This document shows, one piece after another, positions 16,079 to 22,753 of a stretch of DNA of 64,000 nucleotides. The stretch is taken from NCBI RefSeq assembly GCF_007827595.1, contig NZ_VISR01000004.1:372001-436000 (forward strand), in the 5' to 3' direction. Source of the stretch: Streptomyces sp. BK340 (GTDB lineage Bacteria; Actinomycetota; Actinomycetes; Streptomycetales; Streptomycetaceae). Made by a program: the position numbers and the translations under genes. Under the pieces are notes generated by a model. It saw nothing but the letters and a program-made list of their open reading frames with translations. It was not told the DNA's origin and did no database searches. Position 1 is the stretch's first letter. Every line of letters starts with the position of its first letter.

Positions 16079-17473
16079 TTACCGGTGGTGCTGCTGCATG
16101 GACGTGACGCGCCGCTCACCCGGGTCATTGCCGGTGACGACCACAGTGGCTCCCCGGGCGATCAGCTCGGGGCCGGGGAAGTCGACAGGCACCGGTTTGT
16201 TGTCGACGGGCTGGTCGGGCGTGGGGCAGGGCGGCGGGAAGGGCGCGGCCGACTCGATCAGCTGCCGGTAGTGGTCCAGCCACTTCGCGTTGTTGAAGCT
16301 CACCGCGGCGGTGACCCGGCCCCGGTAGCCGTAGGCGGCGACGAAGCGGCGGTCGGACACCGACCCCTGCGTGACGACGACCTCGTCGGCGAAGGTCGGT
16401 ACGCCGACGGACTTGATGTTGACGCCGAACTGGATCGACCAGAACAGCGGGATGGTCAGGTGGGGCCAGCGGTCCGCCTGGCCGCTGACCATGTTGTGGG
16501 CGGCGACCTCGGCCTGCTCCACGGCGTTGGCCCAGTGCTCCAGCGAGATGAGCCGGTACTCGTAGATCGGGTTCGGGCAGCGTGCCACGTCTCCGGCGAC
16601 GAAGACGTCGTCGGTGATCAGGCCGTTGATGTCGAGGGCGCGGCAGCCCGTGTCGCAGGCGATGCCCCACACGCCCGCCGCGAGTCCGGAGTCCCGCAGC
16701 CAGTCGGTGTTGCGGATGCCCCCGAGTGCCACCACCGCCACGTCGGCGTCGATCGTGCTGCCGTCGTCGAAGTGGGCGCGGCGGAAGTGTCCCTGCGCGT
16801 CGCCCTCCAGCCGGGTGACCTTGACGCCGCAGCGCAGGTCGACGCCGTGAGCGCGCTGCATGTCCGAGGCGACCTCACCGATCATGGCACCCAGCGCCCC
16901 GACCAGCGGGGCCGGTGCGAGTTCGGCGACGGTCACGGGGATGTCCCGCTCCCGGCAGATGGAGGCGATCTCGGAGCCGGTGAATCCCGCACCGATGACC
17001 AGGACCCGGGAGGGCCCGGCGGCGAGGGCCCGCTGCAGGCCTTCGGCGTGCTCGCGCGTGCGTACGACGAAGACCCCGTCCAGGGCCGCCTCGCTCTCGA
17101 CGAACCAGGGCCGGGCGCGTACTCCGGTGGAGATCAGCACCCGGTCGAAGGGAATCTCGCGTCCGTCGGCGAGACGCACCTGGTTGGCCGCGAGGTCCAG
17201 CCCGCTGGCGGGCACGCCCAGCAGCCACTCCGCGTTGATGTCACGGCGTCGCGGCAGCGTGGTGGCATCGGCCGGCACCCACCCGGTCAGGACCTGCTTG
17301 GACAGGGGAGGCCGGTCGTAGGGCTCGCCCAGCTCGTCACCGATCATGGTGAGCGAGCCGGTGAAACCCTCGTCCCGCAGCGCCTCGGCGGCCCGCAGTC
17401 CGGCCAGTGAGGCCCCGACGATCACGATGCGGCCGTCGCGCTTGAACTCTCGCAGGTTGTCGGCGCTGGTCAT
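16079..17473 (-). CDS. Ferredoxin reductase, FAD/NAD(P)H-dependent
   Basis: A 464-residue flavoprotein of the putidaredoxin-reductase type. It has the FAD-binding IVIVGASLAGLRAAEAL at the N-terminus, the NAD(P)H-binding VLVIGAGFTGSEIA (near residue 155) and the second FAD motif DVFVAGDVARCPN (near 270), then a C-terminal interface domain. The end is proline-rich and longer than average. It passes electrons from NAD(P)H to the ferredoxin encoded just upstream, and on to the P450 downstream. The start ATG 17473 overlaps the ferredoxin stop by four bases (ATGA), so the two are translated together. The frame beyond 17473 is antisense noise. Confidence 0.93.
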   Translation of the reverse strand: MTSADNLREFKRDGRIVIVGASLAGLRAAEALRDEGFTGSLTMIGDELGEPYDRPPLSKQVLTGWVPADATTLPRRRDINAEWLLGVPASGLDLAANQVRLADGREIPFDRVLISTGVRARPWFVESEAALDGVFVVRTREHAEGLQRALAAGPSRVLVIGAGFTGSEIASICRERDIPVTVAELAPAPLVGALGAMIGEVASDMQRAHGVDLRCGVKVTRLEGDAQGHFRRAHFDDGSTIDADVAVVALGGIRNTDWLRDSGLAAGVWGIACDTGCRALDINGLITDDVFVAGDVARCPNPIYEYRLISLEHWANAVEQAEVAAHNMVSGQADRWPHLTIPLFWSIQFGVNIKSVGVPTFADEVVVTQGSVSDRRFVAAYGYRGRVTAAVSFNNAKWLDHYRQLIESAAPFPPPCPTPDQPVDNKPVPVDFPGPELIARGATVVVTGNDPGERRVTSMQQHHR

Positions 17474-17697
17474 GACTTCGACGCCTCCGCCGGTACGTCC
17501 CGTCCCTCCAGCTGGTCGACCAGAATCGCCTGGACCGGGCAGGCGGCCGCGGCCCGCAGCACCTGCTCGCGCCGGGCGTCGTCCGGGCTCGGGTCGTACA
17601 TCAGTGCTTCCTCGCCGTGCATCCGGAACGCGTCCGGAGCGAGGAACGCGCACTGCGCATACCCCTCGCATCGGGAAAGGTCCACGACAATTCTCAT
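17470..17697 (-). CDS. 3Fe-4S ferredoxin for P450 electron transfer
   Basis: A 75-residue acidic ferredoxin. The cluster ligands follow the 3Fe-4S P450-ferredoxin pattern: Cys-x5-Cys in RCEGYAQCAFLAP and a later Cys-Pro in AACPVQAI, with the fourth cysteine position of 4Fe-4S types absent. The start ATG 17697 (MRIVVDLSRC) has GGAGG a few bases upstream. A longer frame to 17904 is not protein-like. It is the first gene of the operon ferredoxin-reductase-P450-phosphatase. All joints are overlapping or nearly so, which argues for a fixed stoichiometric unit. Confidence 0.93.
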   Translation of the reverse strand: MRIVVDLSRCEGYAQCAFLAPDAFRMHGEEALMYDPSPDDARREQVLRAAAACPVQAILVDQLEGRDVPAEASKS

Positions 17698-18126
17698 CCC
17701 GACCTCCACAGGGACTGCAGGCTGCGGACCCGGAAGCCTGCGCCACTGCGGCGCACACGGCGCGGGACAGGCATCGCGAGAAGGGATTCGGCCGTCGCCC
17801 ACCCTTGCGAAGTGCGAAGGGGCGGGCCACGCTCGCCGGGCCACCGCAGAAGGAACTGATCGTCGGATCGTCGCAAGTAAGGCGACCGGGGGCCGCAAAA
17901 TCACCCAAATGGCGTGACCTTGCAGTCAAAAGCGTATCCCTGGCGCACATCACCTGCACCCGGGAAAGGGCTGCCCTGCCTGTCTGGAGCCTGTCCCGAG
18001 GCTGCCCGGAGCGGAGGCGCCACCGTCATTCACTCGCACGCCACGTGGCCATGCGGCGAAGGCCGTGCGCCGTCGTCGATTCTGTAGCTGCGATCAGAGC
18101 AGTTCCTCGATGCGCCGGAGGCACGC
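17698..18126. promoter_or_regulatory. Divergent intergenic region with short direct repeats
   Basis: A 429-base gap between the leftward ferredoxin operon and the rightward GAP-type gene. Its centre (about 17860-17950) is AT-rich for this genome, so promoters probably lie there. Two short tandem repeats stand out: TGCGAAG twice at 17806-17819 and GATCGTCG twice at 17858-17873. They may be operator half-sites. I see no gene in it. Confidence 0.4.
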
Positions 18127-18804
18127 ATGGGCAAGGCGTTGGGTGATGTGCTCGGCCTTGCGGCCGGTGTCGCGGTCAGCCCTCTTCCGATCGTCGCTCT
18201 CATCATCGTGCTGGCCACGCCTCGGGGCCGTCTGAACGGACTGGTGTTCGTCACCGGCTGGGTGGTGGGTCTGTCGGCCCTGGGTGCGGTGGTGCTGGCC
18301 GTCGGCGGCCAGGAGAAGGCCGACACCCACGGGCATCCGGCCGACTGGGTAGGGGTTCTCAAGCTCGTTCTGGGCGTGGCACTGGCTCTCTTCGGGCTGA
18401 GGCTGTGGCGTCATCGCCCTGCCGATGTCACGCAGGCGCAGTTGCCGAAGTGGATGGCGGCCATCGACAGCTTCACAGCGGTGAAGATCTTCCTTCTCGC
18501 CCTGCTGCTGTCGGCCGGGAACCTGAAGAACGCCCCGCTGACCATTGCCGCGGCAGCGTCCATCAGCTCGTCGGGGCTGCCGGTCGGTGAGCAGATCGCC
18601 ACGCTGGCGATCTTCGTCGTCATCGCTTCCGCCGGGATGCTGGTCCCGCTCGGGGTCTTTCTGGTCATGGGGGAGCGGGCGAAGAACACCCTGGGCAACT
18701 GGAAGGAATGGGCGGCGCGGCACAACATGGCCATCATGGCGGTGCTGTTCTTCGTGTTCGGGCTGAAGCTGCTGGGGGACGGCATCGACGTTCTGGTCTC
18801 CTGA
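18127..18804 (+). CDS. GAP (SfLAP/LysE-like) family membrane protein
   Basis: A 225-residue membrane protein with six hydrophobic segments. The front, GLAAGVAVSPLPIVALIIVLATPRG, is typical of the GAP family (mycobacterial Sap-type, peptidoglycolipid-addressing proteins), which resembles small LysE-type exporters and helps move surface lipids in mycobacteria. A His/Asp-rich loop (EKADTHGHPADW) lies between the second and third segments. The substrate in Streptomyces is unknown. Start ATG 18127 has GGAGG about 6 bases upstream. It stands alone between the divergent ferredoxin operon and a truncated gene fragment. Confidence 0.85.
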   Translation: MGKALGDVLGLAAGVAVSPLPIVALIIVLATPRGRLNGLVFVTGWVVGLSALGAVVLAVGGQEKADTHGHPADWVGVLKLVLGVALALFGLRLWRHRPADVTQAQLPKWMAAIDSFTAVKIFLLALLLSAGNLKNAPLTIAAAASISSSGLPVGEQIATLAIFVVIASAGMLVPLGVFLVMGERAKNTLGNWKEWAARHNMAIMAVLFFVFGLKLLGDGIDVLVS

Positions 18805-18841
18805 CGAGCCGGCACCGCCTCCGGGTGGGCTGCCGTCCCGG

Positions 18842-18956
18842 CTACTCGTCTCTCTGCAGGATGTACGTGCTGCGCGAGTCCGGGTCGCCGAAGAAGAAGC
18901 AGGGCTCGAGTGCCTTCCTGTCGTTGCGCCGCAACTCGAATGTCCAGGTGTAGGTA
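18842..18956 (-). pseudogene. C-terminal fragment of a lost minus-strand gene
   Basis: About 38 residues ending at TAG 18842-18844 read as good protein (TYTWTFELRRNDRK, then CFFFGDPDSRSTYILQRDE) with normal Streptomyces third-position GC. Upstream of about 18957 this frame meets an in-frame stop after a few non-homologous residues, and there is no start. It is therefore the 3' stub of a gene whose front has been replaced by the sequence leading into the next plus-strand gene. I do not recognise the family. Confidence 0.45.
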
Positions 18957-19560
18957 CTGGGGGGCCGCGGGCGGTCCGTCGGCCGGGATCAGTCCCGAGA
19001 ACCCGCTCACCTCGGAAGGCGCCCAGGCCCTGCTCGCCATGCTCCCTGCCCGAGTCGAGCTCGAGCCGGGCATGAGTGAGCGGGAACTCGATCGCGTCGA
19101 GGAGCGCTGGGGATTCCGTTTCGTTCCGGAGCACCGGACCCTCCTGGGTGCGGGACTGCCGACCGGGGGCCGCAACTGGCCCGACTGGCGCAACGGCGAC
19201 CCGGAGGACCTGGCGGAACGGCTCGCCCGGCCGGTGGACGGAGTGCTGTTCGACGTGGAGCACAAGGGTTTCTGGCATCCGGAGTGGAGTACGAGGCCGG
19301 CGGACCCGCAGGACGCCCTGGAGGTGGCCCGCACATACCTGGCCGAGGTCCCGGTGATGGTGCCGGTCCACTCGCACCGCTATCTGCCGGCAGATCCGGA
19401 GCGCACGGGCGCGCCGGTGCTGTCGATGCACCAGACCGACATCATTTGCTACGGCACCGATCTGGTCGACTACTTCCATCACGAGTTCGGCCGGCCCGTG
19501 CCCACGCCCGAAGGCCATCAGTACGCCACGATCCCGTTCTGGTCCTACTTCCTGGACTGA
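18940..19560 (+). CDS. SMI1/KNR4-like hypothetical protein
   Basis: A protein of up to 206 residues, soluble, with the architecture of a common actinobacterial SMI1/KNR4-like family: an ERELDRVEERWGFRFVPEHRTLL start, LPTGGRNWPDWR, VLFDVEHKGFW and a histidine-containing core PVHSHRYLPA, then HQTDIICYGTDLVDY. The family includes immunity proteins and regulators, but this subgroup is uncharacterised. The start is uncertain. ATG 18940 overlaps the gene fragment on the other strand, ATG 19039 would remove a coding-like segment, and neither has a good ribosome binding site, so the true 5' end may have been lost at the junction. It converges with the lipoprotein gene, 34 bases away. Confidence 0.65.
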   Translation: MSRCRYWGAAGGPSAGISPENPLTSEGAQALLAMLPARVELEPGMSERELDRVEERWGFRFVPEHRTLLGAGLPTGGRNWPDWRNGDPEDLAERLARPVDGVLFDVEHKGFWHPEWSTRPADPQDALEVARTYLAEVPVMVPVHSHRYLPADPERTGAPVLSMHQTDIICYGTDLVDYFHHEFGRPVPTPEGHQYATIPFWSYFLD

Positions 19561-19594
19561 ACGGCGACGGCCACGACTGCTGCGCGGGCGGCGC

Positions 19595-20161
19595 TCAGCG
19601 GGACTCGGTCGTCACGGTGGGGATCTCCTCCTGTACGGGTGCGCCGCGGCCGATGGTCATCGACCAGCGCACGGAGGAGGGGGCCTCCACGGAGGCGACA
19701 CCGCTGTGGGCCGCTCCGCCGAGGTCCAGCTGGTTGTAGGTGGTGCTGGCCTTGCCGGCGAGGCACTCCAGCCGGAAGGAGGCGTGCACGGGCCGCACTG
19801 CGACCTTGATCCTGCCCGCGCCTTGGCAGCGGACGGCGACGATCAGCGCGTCCCCCTTCCTGCCCTTGGCGAAGGCGATACTCGCGTTCCCGGTGGTCGC
19901 CTTCTGGCGGCCGGCCAGCGTCTCGTCGGCGTCCAGCTCCGGGGGCTGTGGGGCCGAGGGCTGTGCGCTGCTGCCCGGAGTCGCCGTCGCCGTCGTCGTC
20001 GCCGTCGTCGACGCCGAACCCGGATCGGACGAACGCGCGGGCCGCGCGGGCTTCTTGGCCTCGGGGTGGTCCGAGGTGCAGCCGGTGAGCGGAGCGAGCA
20101 GCGCGGCACACGCGATGCTCAGTCCTGCGAGGGTCCGCAAACGCCTCCTGGGCGTGGGCAT
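19595..20161 (-). CDS. Secreted lipoprotein of unknown function
   Basis: A 188-residue lipoprotein. The signal peptide MPTPRRRLR...LLAPLTGC has a lipobox ending at Cys28. A twin-arginine-like RRR precedes it, so Tat export is possible. A threonine/serine/alanine/proline linker (about 45-72), encoded by a GTC/GCC-rich simple repeat around 19978-20010, separates the anchor from a C-terminal domain of about 110 residues with two cysteines (VRCQGAG, RLECLAG), probably disulfide-bonded. I recognise no catalytic motif. The start ATG 20161 has GAGGGAG upstream. It faces away from the MerR gene, from which it is separated by a terminator hairpin. Confidence 0.85.
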   Translation of the reverse strand: MPTPRRRLRTLAGLSIACAALLAPLTGCTSDHPEAKKPARPARSSDPGSASTTATTTATATPGSSAQPSAPQPPELDADETLAGRQKATTGNASIAFAKGRKGDALIVAVRCQGAGRIKVAVRPVHASFRLECLAGKASTTYNQLDLGGAAHSGVASVEAPSSVRWSMTIGRGAPVQEEIPTVTTESR

Positions 20162-20243
20162 GACATTTCTCCCTCGGTCCGGGGTGGTGACACGCCGGGA
20201 TCGACCGGTCGCTCGCGGCTGATCATGTCAGCGGCGAAGGGCG

Positions 20244-20264
20244 GACCGGCGTCTTCCGCCGGTC
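20244..20264 (-). terminator. Terminator hairpin after the MerR gene
   Basis: A perfect 8-bp inverted repeat (GACCGGCG 20244-20251, complement 20257-20264) with a 5-base loop, 53 bases beyond the MerR stop codon and before the lipoprotein start. Confidence 0.5.
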
Positions 20265-20316
20265 TTCTGAGCAAGACGTGAGCTTCGCTTCGCGACGCCG
20301 GCCTGCGGTCGGCGGG

Positions 20317-20952
20317 TCAGGCCGGGTGCGCCTGTGTGCGCTGGTGGCGCAGTTCGCCCTCCTGGGCGAGTCGGCGCAGCAGCGCCAGGACCGGTTCGAG
20401 GAGCAGGATCACGATGGCCGCTCGTTCGGCCAGCTGTTCCGGTGCTTCGATGCCGTCGAGCTGTTCGAGGTCGAGGCGGGCGACGGAGGCGGCGAGCCTC
20501 GCGTAGGGGAGCAGGTCGTCGTTGTCGAAGGGGACGCCGAGGCGGCTGAGTTCCTGGAGGCCCGCCGCCAGCGCGTGCGGGTGGGGCGAGTCGTCCGAGA
20601 TGTCCCACTCCAAGGCGTCGAGCAGCTGCTCCACCTGCTGGAGTTGCTCCGAGCCGACCTCCGCGTAGCCGGGCTCCGCCGGGATCGGCAGCGCGTGGTG
20701 CAGGACGCCGAGGGTGGGACGGGACTCCTCCGGGTGGTCGACCGCCGCCAGTACGTCCCGGGCGGCCGCGATGGACAGGCCCCCGCGGGCGGTCAGTGCC
20801 CGGATCAGCCGCAGTCGCTGGACGTGCTCCTCGCCGTACTCGGCGATCGTGGCGCCCGTCGAGCGGCCGGGCGGCAGCAGGCCCTCGCGCAGGTAGTACT
20901 TGATTCTCCCCACCGGAGTGCCGGATCGGCGGCTCAGCTCCGAGATCTTCAT
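20317..20952 (-). CDS. MerR-family transcriptional regulator
   Basis: A 211-residue regulator. Residues 1-70 are a MerR winged helix (MKISELSRRSGTPVGRIKYYLREGLLPPGR). The rest is a helical effector domain without the metal-binding cysteines of classical MerR, so a drug or metabolite sensor is more likely than a metal sensor. The start ATG 20952 has GAGGGAGC upstream. The frame to 21195 is antisense. It is transcribed away from a YhgE/DUF3533-type membrane protein gene. Two tandem inverted repeats between them (21013-21056) are likely its operators, so the simplest model is autoregulation plus activation of the exporter. Confidence 0.9.
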   Translation of the reverse strand: MKISELSRRSGTPVGRIKYYLREGLLPPGRSTGATIAEYGEEHVQRLRLIRALTARGGLSIAAARDVLAAVDHPEESRPTLGVLHHALPIPAEPGYAEVGSEQLQQVEQLLDALEWDISDDSPHPHALAAGLQELSRLGVPFDNDDLLPYARLAASVARLDLEQLDGIEAPEQLAERAAIVILLLEPVLALLRRLAQEGELRHQRTQAHPA

Positions 20953-21012
20953 GCGCTCCCTCGACTTTCGGCTGGTGCCCAGTGTCCCAGGTGCCGGCGG
21001 CTGGACCCCCAT

Positions 21013-21056
21013 CTTGGAAAGTGCTACTTTCCAGTCTTGGAAAGTACAGGTTTCCA
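21013..21056 (+). promoter_or_regulatory. Tandem MerR-type operators
   Basis: CTTGGAAAGT occurs twice with a 23-base period (21013-21022, 21036-21045), and each copy begins an inverted repeat: TGGAAAGT-gct-ACTTTCCA (21015-21033, perfect) and TGGAAA-N7-TTTCCA (21038-21056). MerR proteins bind such palindromes of about 19 bp inside a long promoter spacer. The site lies 61 bases upstream of the MerR start and 102 bases upstream of the exporter-like gene. Binding by the adjacent MerR protein is inferred from position. Confidence 0.7.
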
Positions 21057-21158
21057 GTGCGTCGCCCGTCCCGGCGGCCGACGTGAGCACCGCGCACACA
21101 GGTGGCGCGAGCACCGCGCACCCGAGACGCGAGCGCCGCGCGCACAGAGGAGAAGCGC

Positions 21159-22499
21159 ATGGCCAGTTCACCCGCCCACGCCCGCACCAGCGCACGGCAC
21201 CTGCTGAGAGGGCGCCGCCTGTGGGTCGCCTCCACAGTGGTGATCGGCCTGCTGTCCTTCCTGCTCTCGCTGCTCTACCTCGGCGCGAACAGCAACCCCG
21301 CCGGGGCGATGCACGACCTGCCGATCGCCGTCGTCAACGCCGACCGAGGGGCCGTGCACGGAGGCAGGCAGCTGAACCTCGGCGCGCAGATCACCGAGCA
21401 GGTCGCCGCCGCCCCGCAGCTCAGGGGCAAGGTCACCTGGAAGCGGGCGGACCGTGCCGAGGCGAAGCGGCTCATGGGCGAGAACAAGGCGTTCGGGGCG
21501 CTGGTCGTCCCGGAGGACTTCTCCGCCTCCGTGCTGGGACTCGCGGCCAAGGGCGACACCTCCCCGTCCCGGCCGACGCTGGAGATCCTCACCAACCCCG
21601 CGGCCGGCAGCTTCGGCTCGAACATGGCCGAACAGGTCGACCGCGCGGCCGCACACAACGCCTCGGTCACCCTGGGAAAGAAGCTGGGGCAGCAGCTGGC
21701 CCAGCAGGCCGCCCGAGCCCATGCGGCCGGGAAGCACGTCGCCGCACCGAGCGCCCCCGAGCGGCTGCTGCTCGCGGACCCGGTCGAGGTCGTCGTGGCG
21801 CAGGGCCATCACCTGGGCAGCCACAGCGGATACGGCCTGACCGCGTTCTTCTACACCCTGGTGCTGGTGCTCGGCGGCATGCTCGGCGCCAACGTCATCC
21901 ACATGCAGGTCGACACCGCCCTCGGCTACGCGGCCAAGGACCTCGGCCCCTTCCGCACCGCCGAGCCCGTCCGGCACCTGAGCCGGACCCGGCACTTCCT
22001 CGTCGGCTGTGCGCTGATGGCCGGGGTCTCCCTGGTCACCTCGGCGCTGGCCATGGCCGCTGCGGTCGGGATCATCGGCATCGACGCCTCGCACCTGGTG
22101 CTGCTCTGGATCTTCGGGGCCGGCGCGACGATGGCGATGGGCTGCACGGCACTCGCCCTGCTGGCGGTCCTCGGCACCCCCGGCCCGCTCGTCTCGATGC
22201 TCGTGCTGATCGGCCTCGCCATCCCGTCGGCGGGTGCCACCATCCCGCTGCAGGCGCTGCCGTCCTTCTACCGCTTCCTCGCCGAGTTCGAGCCGTTCCG
22301 CCAGGTCCTCGACGGGGTCCGGTCGATCCTCTACTTCGGCGCCCGGCTCGACGCGGGACTCGCCCGAGCCTGGACCATGACCGGCGTGGGACTCGCGCTC
22401 TCGCTGCTCCTCGGACTGGGACTGACCCGTCTCTACGACCGCAGGGGCCTGCACCGCACCGCACAACTCGCCCCGGCCGCACTCCCCACGGCCGCCTGA
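21159..22499 (+). CDS. YhgE/Pip or DUF3533-like ABC-2-type membrane protein
   Basis: A 446-residue membrane protein. One N-terminal transmembrane helix (about 18-45) is followed by an extracytoplasmic domain of about 170 residues, starting with the family motif LPIAVVNADRGA. A C-terminal block of five or six helices (about 220-430) resembles ABC-2 permeases. No ATPase is adjacent, as is usual for this family, which includes phage-receptor-like and drug-efflux proteins. The start ATG 21159 has AGAGGAG 6 bases upstream. It is divergent from the MerR gene and probably under its control, suggesting a role in export of a toxic compound. A MarR gene fragment lies directly downstream. Confidence 0.8.
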   Translation: MASSPAHARTSARHLLRGRRLWVASTVVIGLLSFLLSLLYLGANSNPAGAMHDLPIAVVNADRGAVHGGRQLNLGAQITEQVAAAPQLRGKVTWKRADRAEAKRLMGENKAFGALVVPEDFSASVLGLAAKGDTSPSRPTLEILTNPAAGSFGSNMAEQVDRAAAHNASVTLGKKLGQQLAQQAARAHAAGKHVAAPSAPERLLLADPVEVVVAQGHHLGSHSGYGLTAFFYTLVLVLGGMLGANVIHMQVDTALGYAAKDLGPFRTAEPVRHLSRTRHFLVGCALMAGVSLVTSALAMAAAVGIIGIDASHLVLLWIFGAGATMAMGCTALALLAVLGTPGPLVSMLVLIGLAIPSAGATIPLQALPSFYRFLAEFEPFRQVLDGVRSILYFGARLDAGLARAWTMTGVGLALSLLLGLGLTRLYDRRGLHRTAQLAPAALPTAA

Positions 22500-22506
22500 C
22501 CGGCCC

Positions 22507-22665
22507 CGTAGCAGGCGGCTCACCGCAGCGGGCCGGCAGCTCCTCGACCAGGTCGTCGACCGCTGTGCCGAGGAGGAGCAGCACCTCCTGGCCCCGATGT
22601 CCGACGACGAACGCCGGCTGCTGGCGCTCCTCCTCGGCCGCATGGAGGAATCGCTCCGCACCTGA
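22507..22665 (+). pseudogene. C-terminal remnant of a MarR-type regulator
   Basis: From about 22513 to TGA 22663-22665 the sequence reads RRLTAAGRQLLDQVVDRCAEEE, then SDDERRLLALLLGRMEESLR. This is the end of the wing and the dimerisation helix of a MarR-family regulator. The helix-turn-helix part is missing, because this frame runs straight out of the end of the exporter-like gene. There is no start codon. It seems to be what remains after a deletion or insertion fused the exporter gene to the tail of a MarR gene. Its stop lies inside a terminator hairpin. Confidence 0.6.
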
Positions 22666-22688
22666 GCCGCACACGAGGCTCAGGTGCG
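22657..22688 (+). terminator. Terminator hairpin before the permease-phosphatase gene
   Basis: A perfect 12-bp inverted repeat (CGCACCTGAGCC at 22657-22668, complement 22677-22688) with an 8-base loop. It overlaps the stop codon of the MarR remnant and separates the exporter-like gene from the permease-phosphatase fusion. Confidence 0.75.
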
Positions 22689-22753
22689 GAGCGGACCCGG
22701 CGGCGACGCCCCGCGCTGTTGCGGAGGGCAGTGGCCCGGCGTTGGAATCAAGT

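Noticed and set aside
20900-22753. N-terminal extension of the permease-phosphatase frame by 618 residues
   Set aside because: It is antisense to MerR, then out of frame with the exporter gene, and arginine/proline-rich like noise. The protein-like part begins at about 22754.
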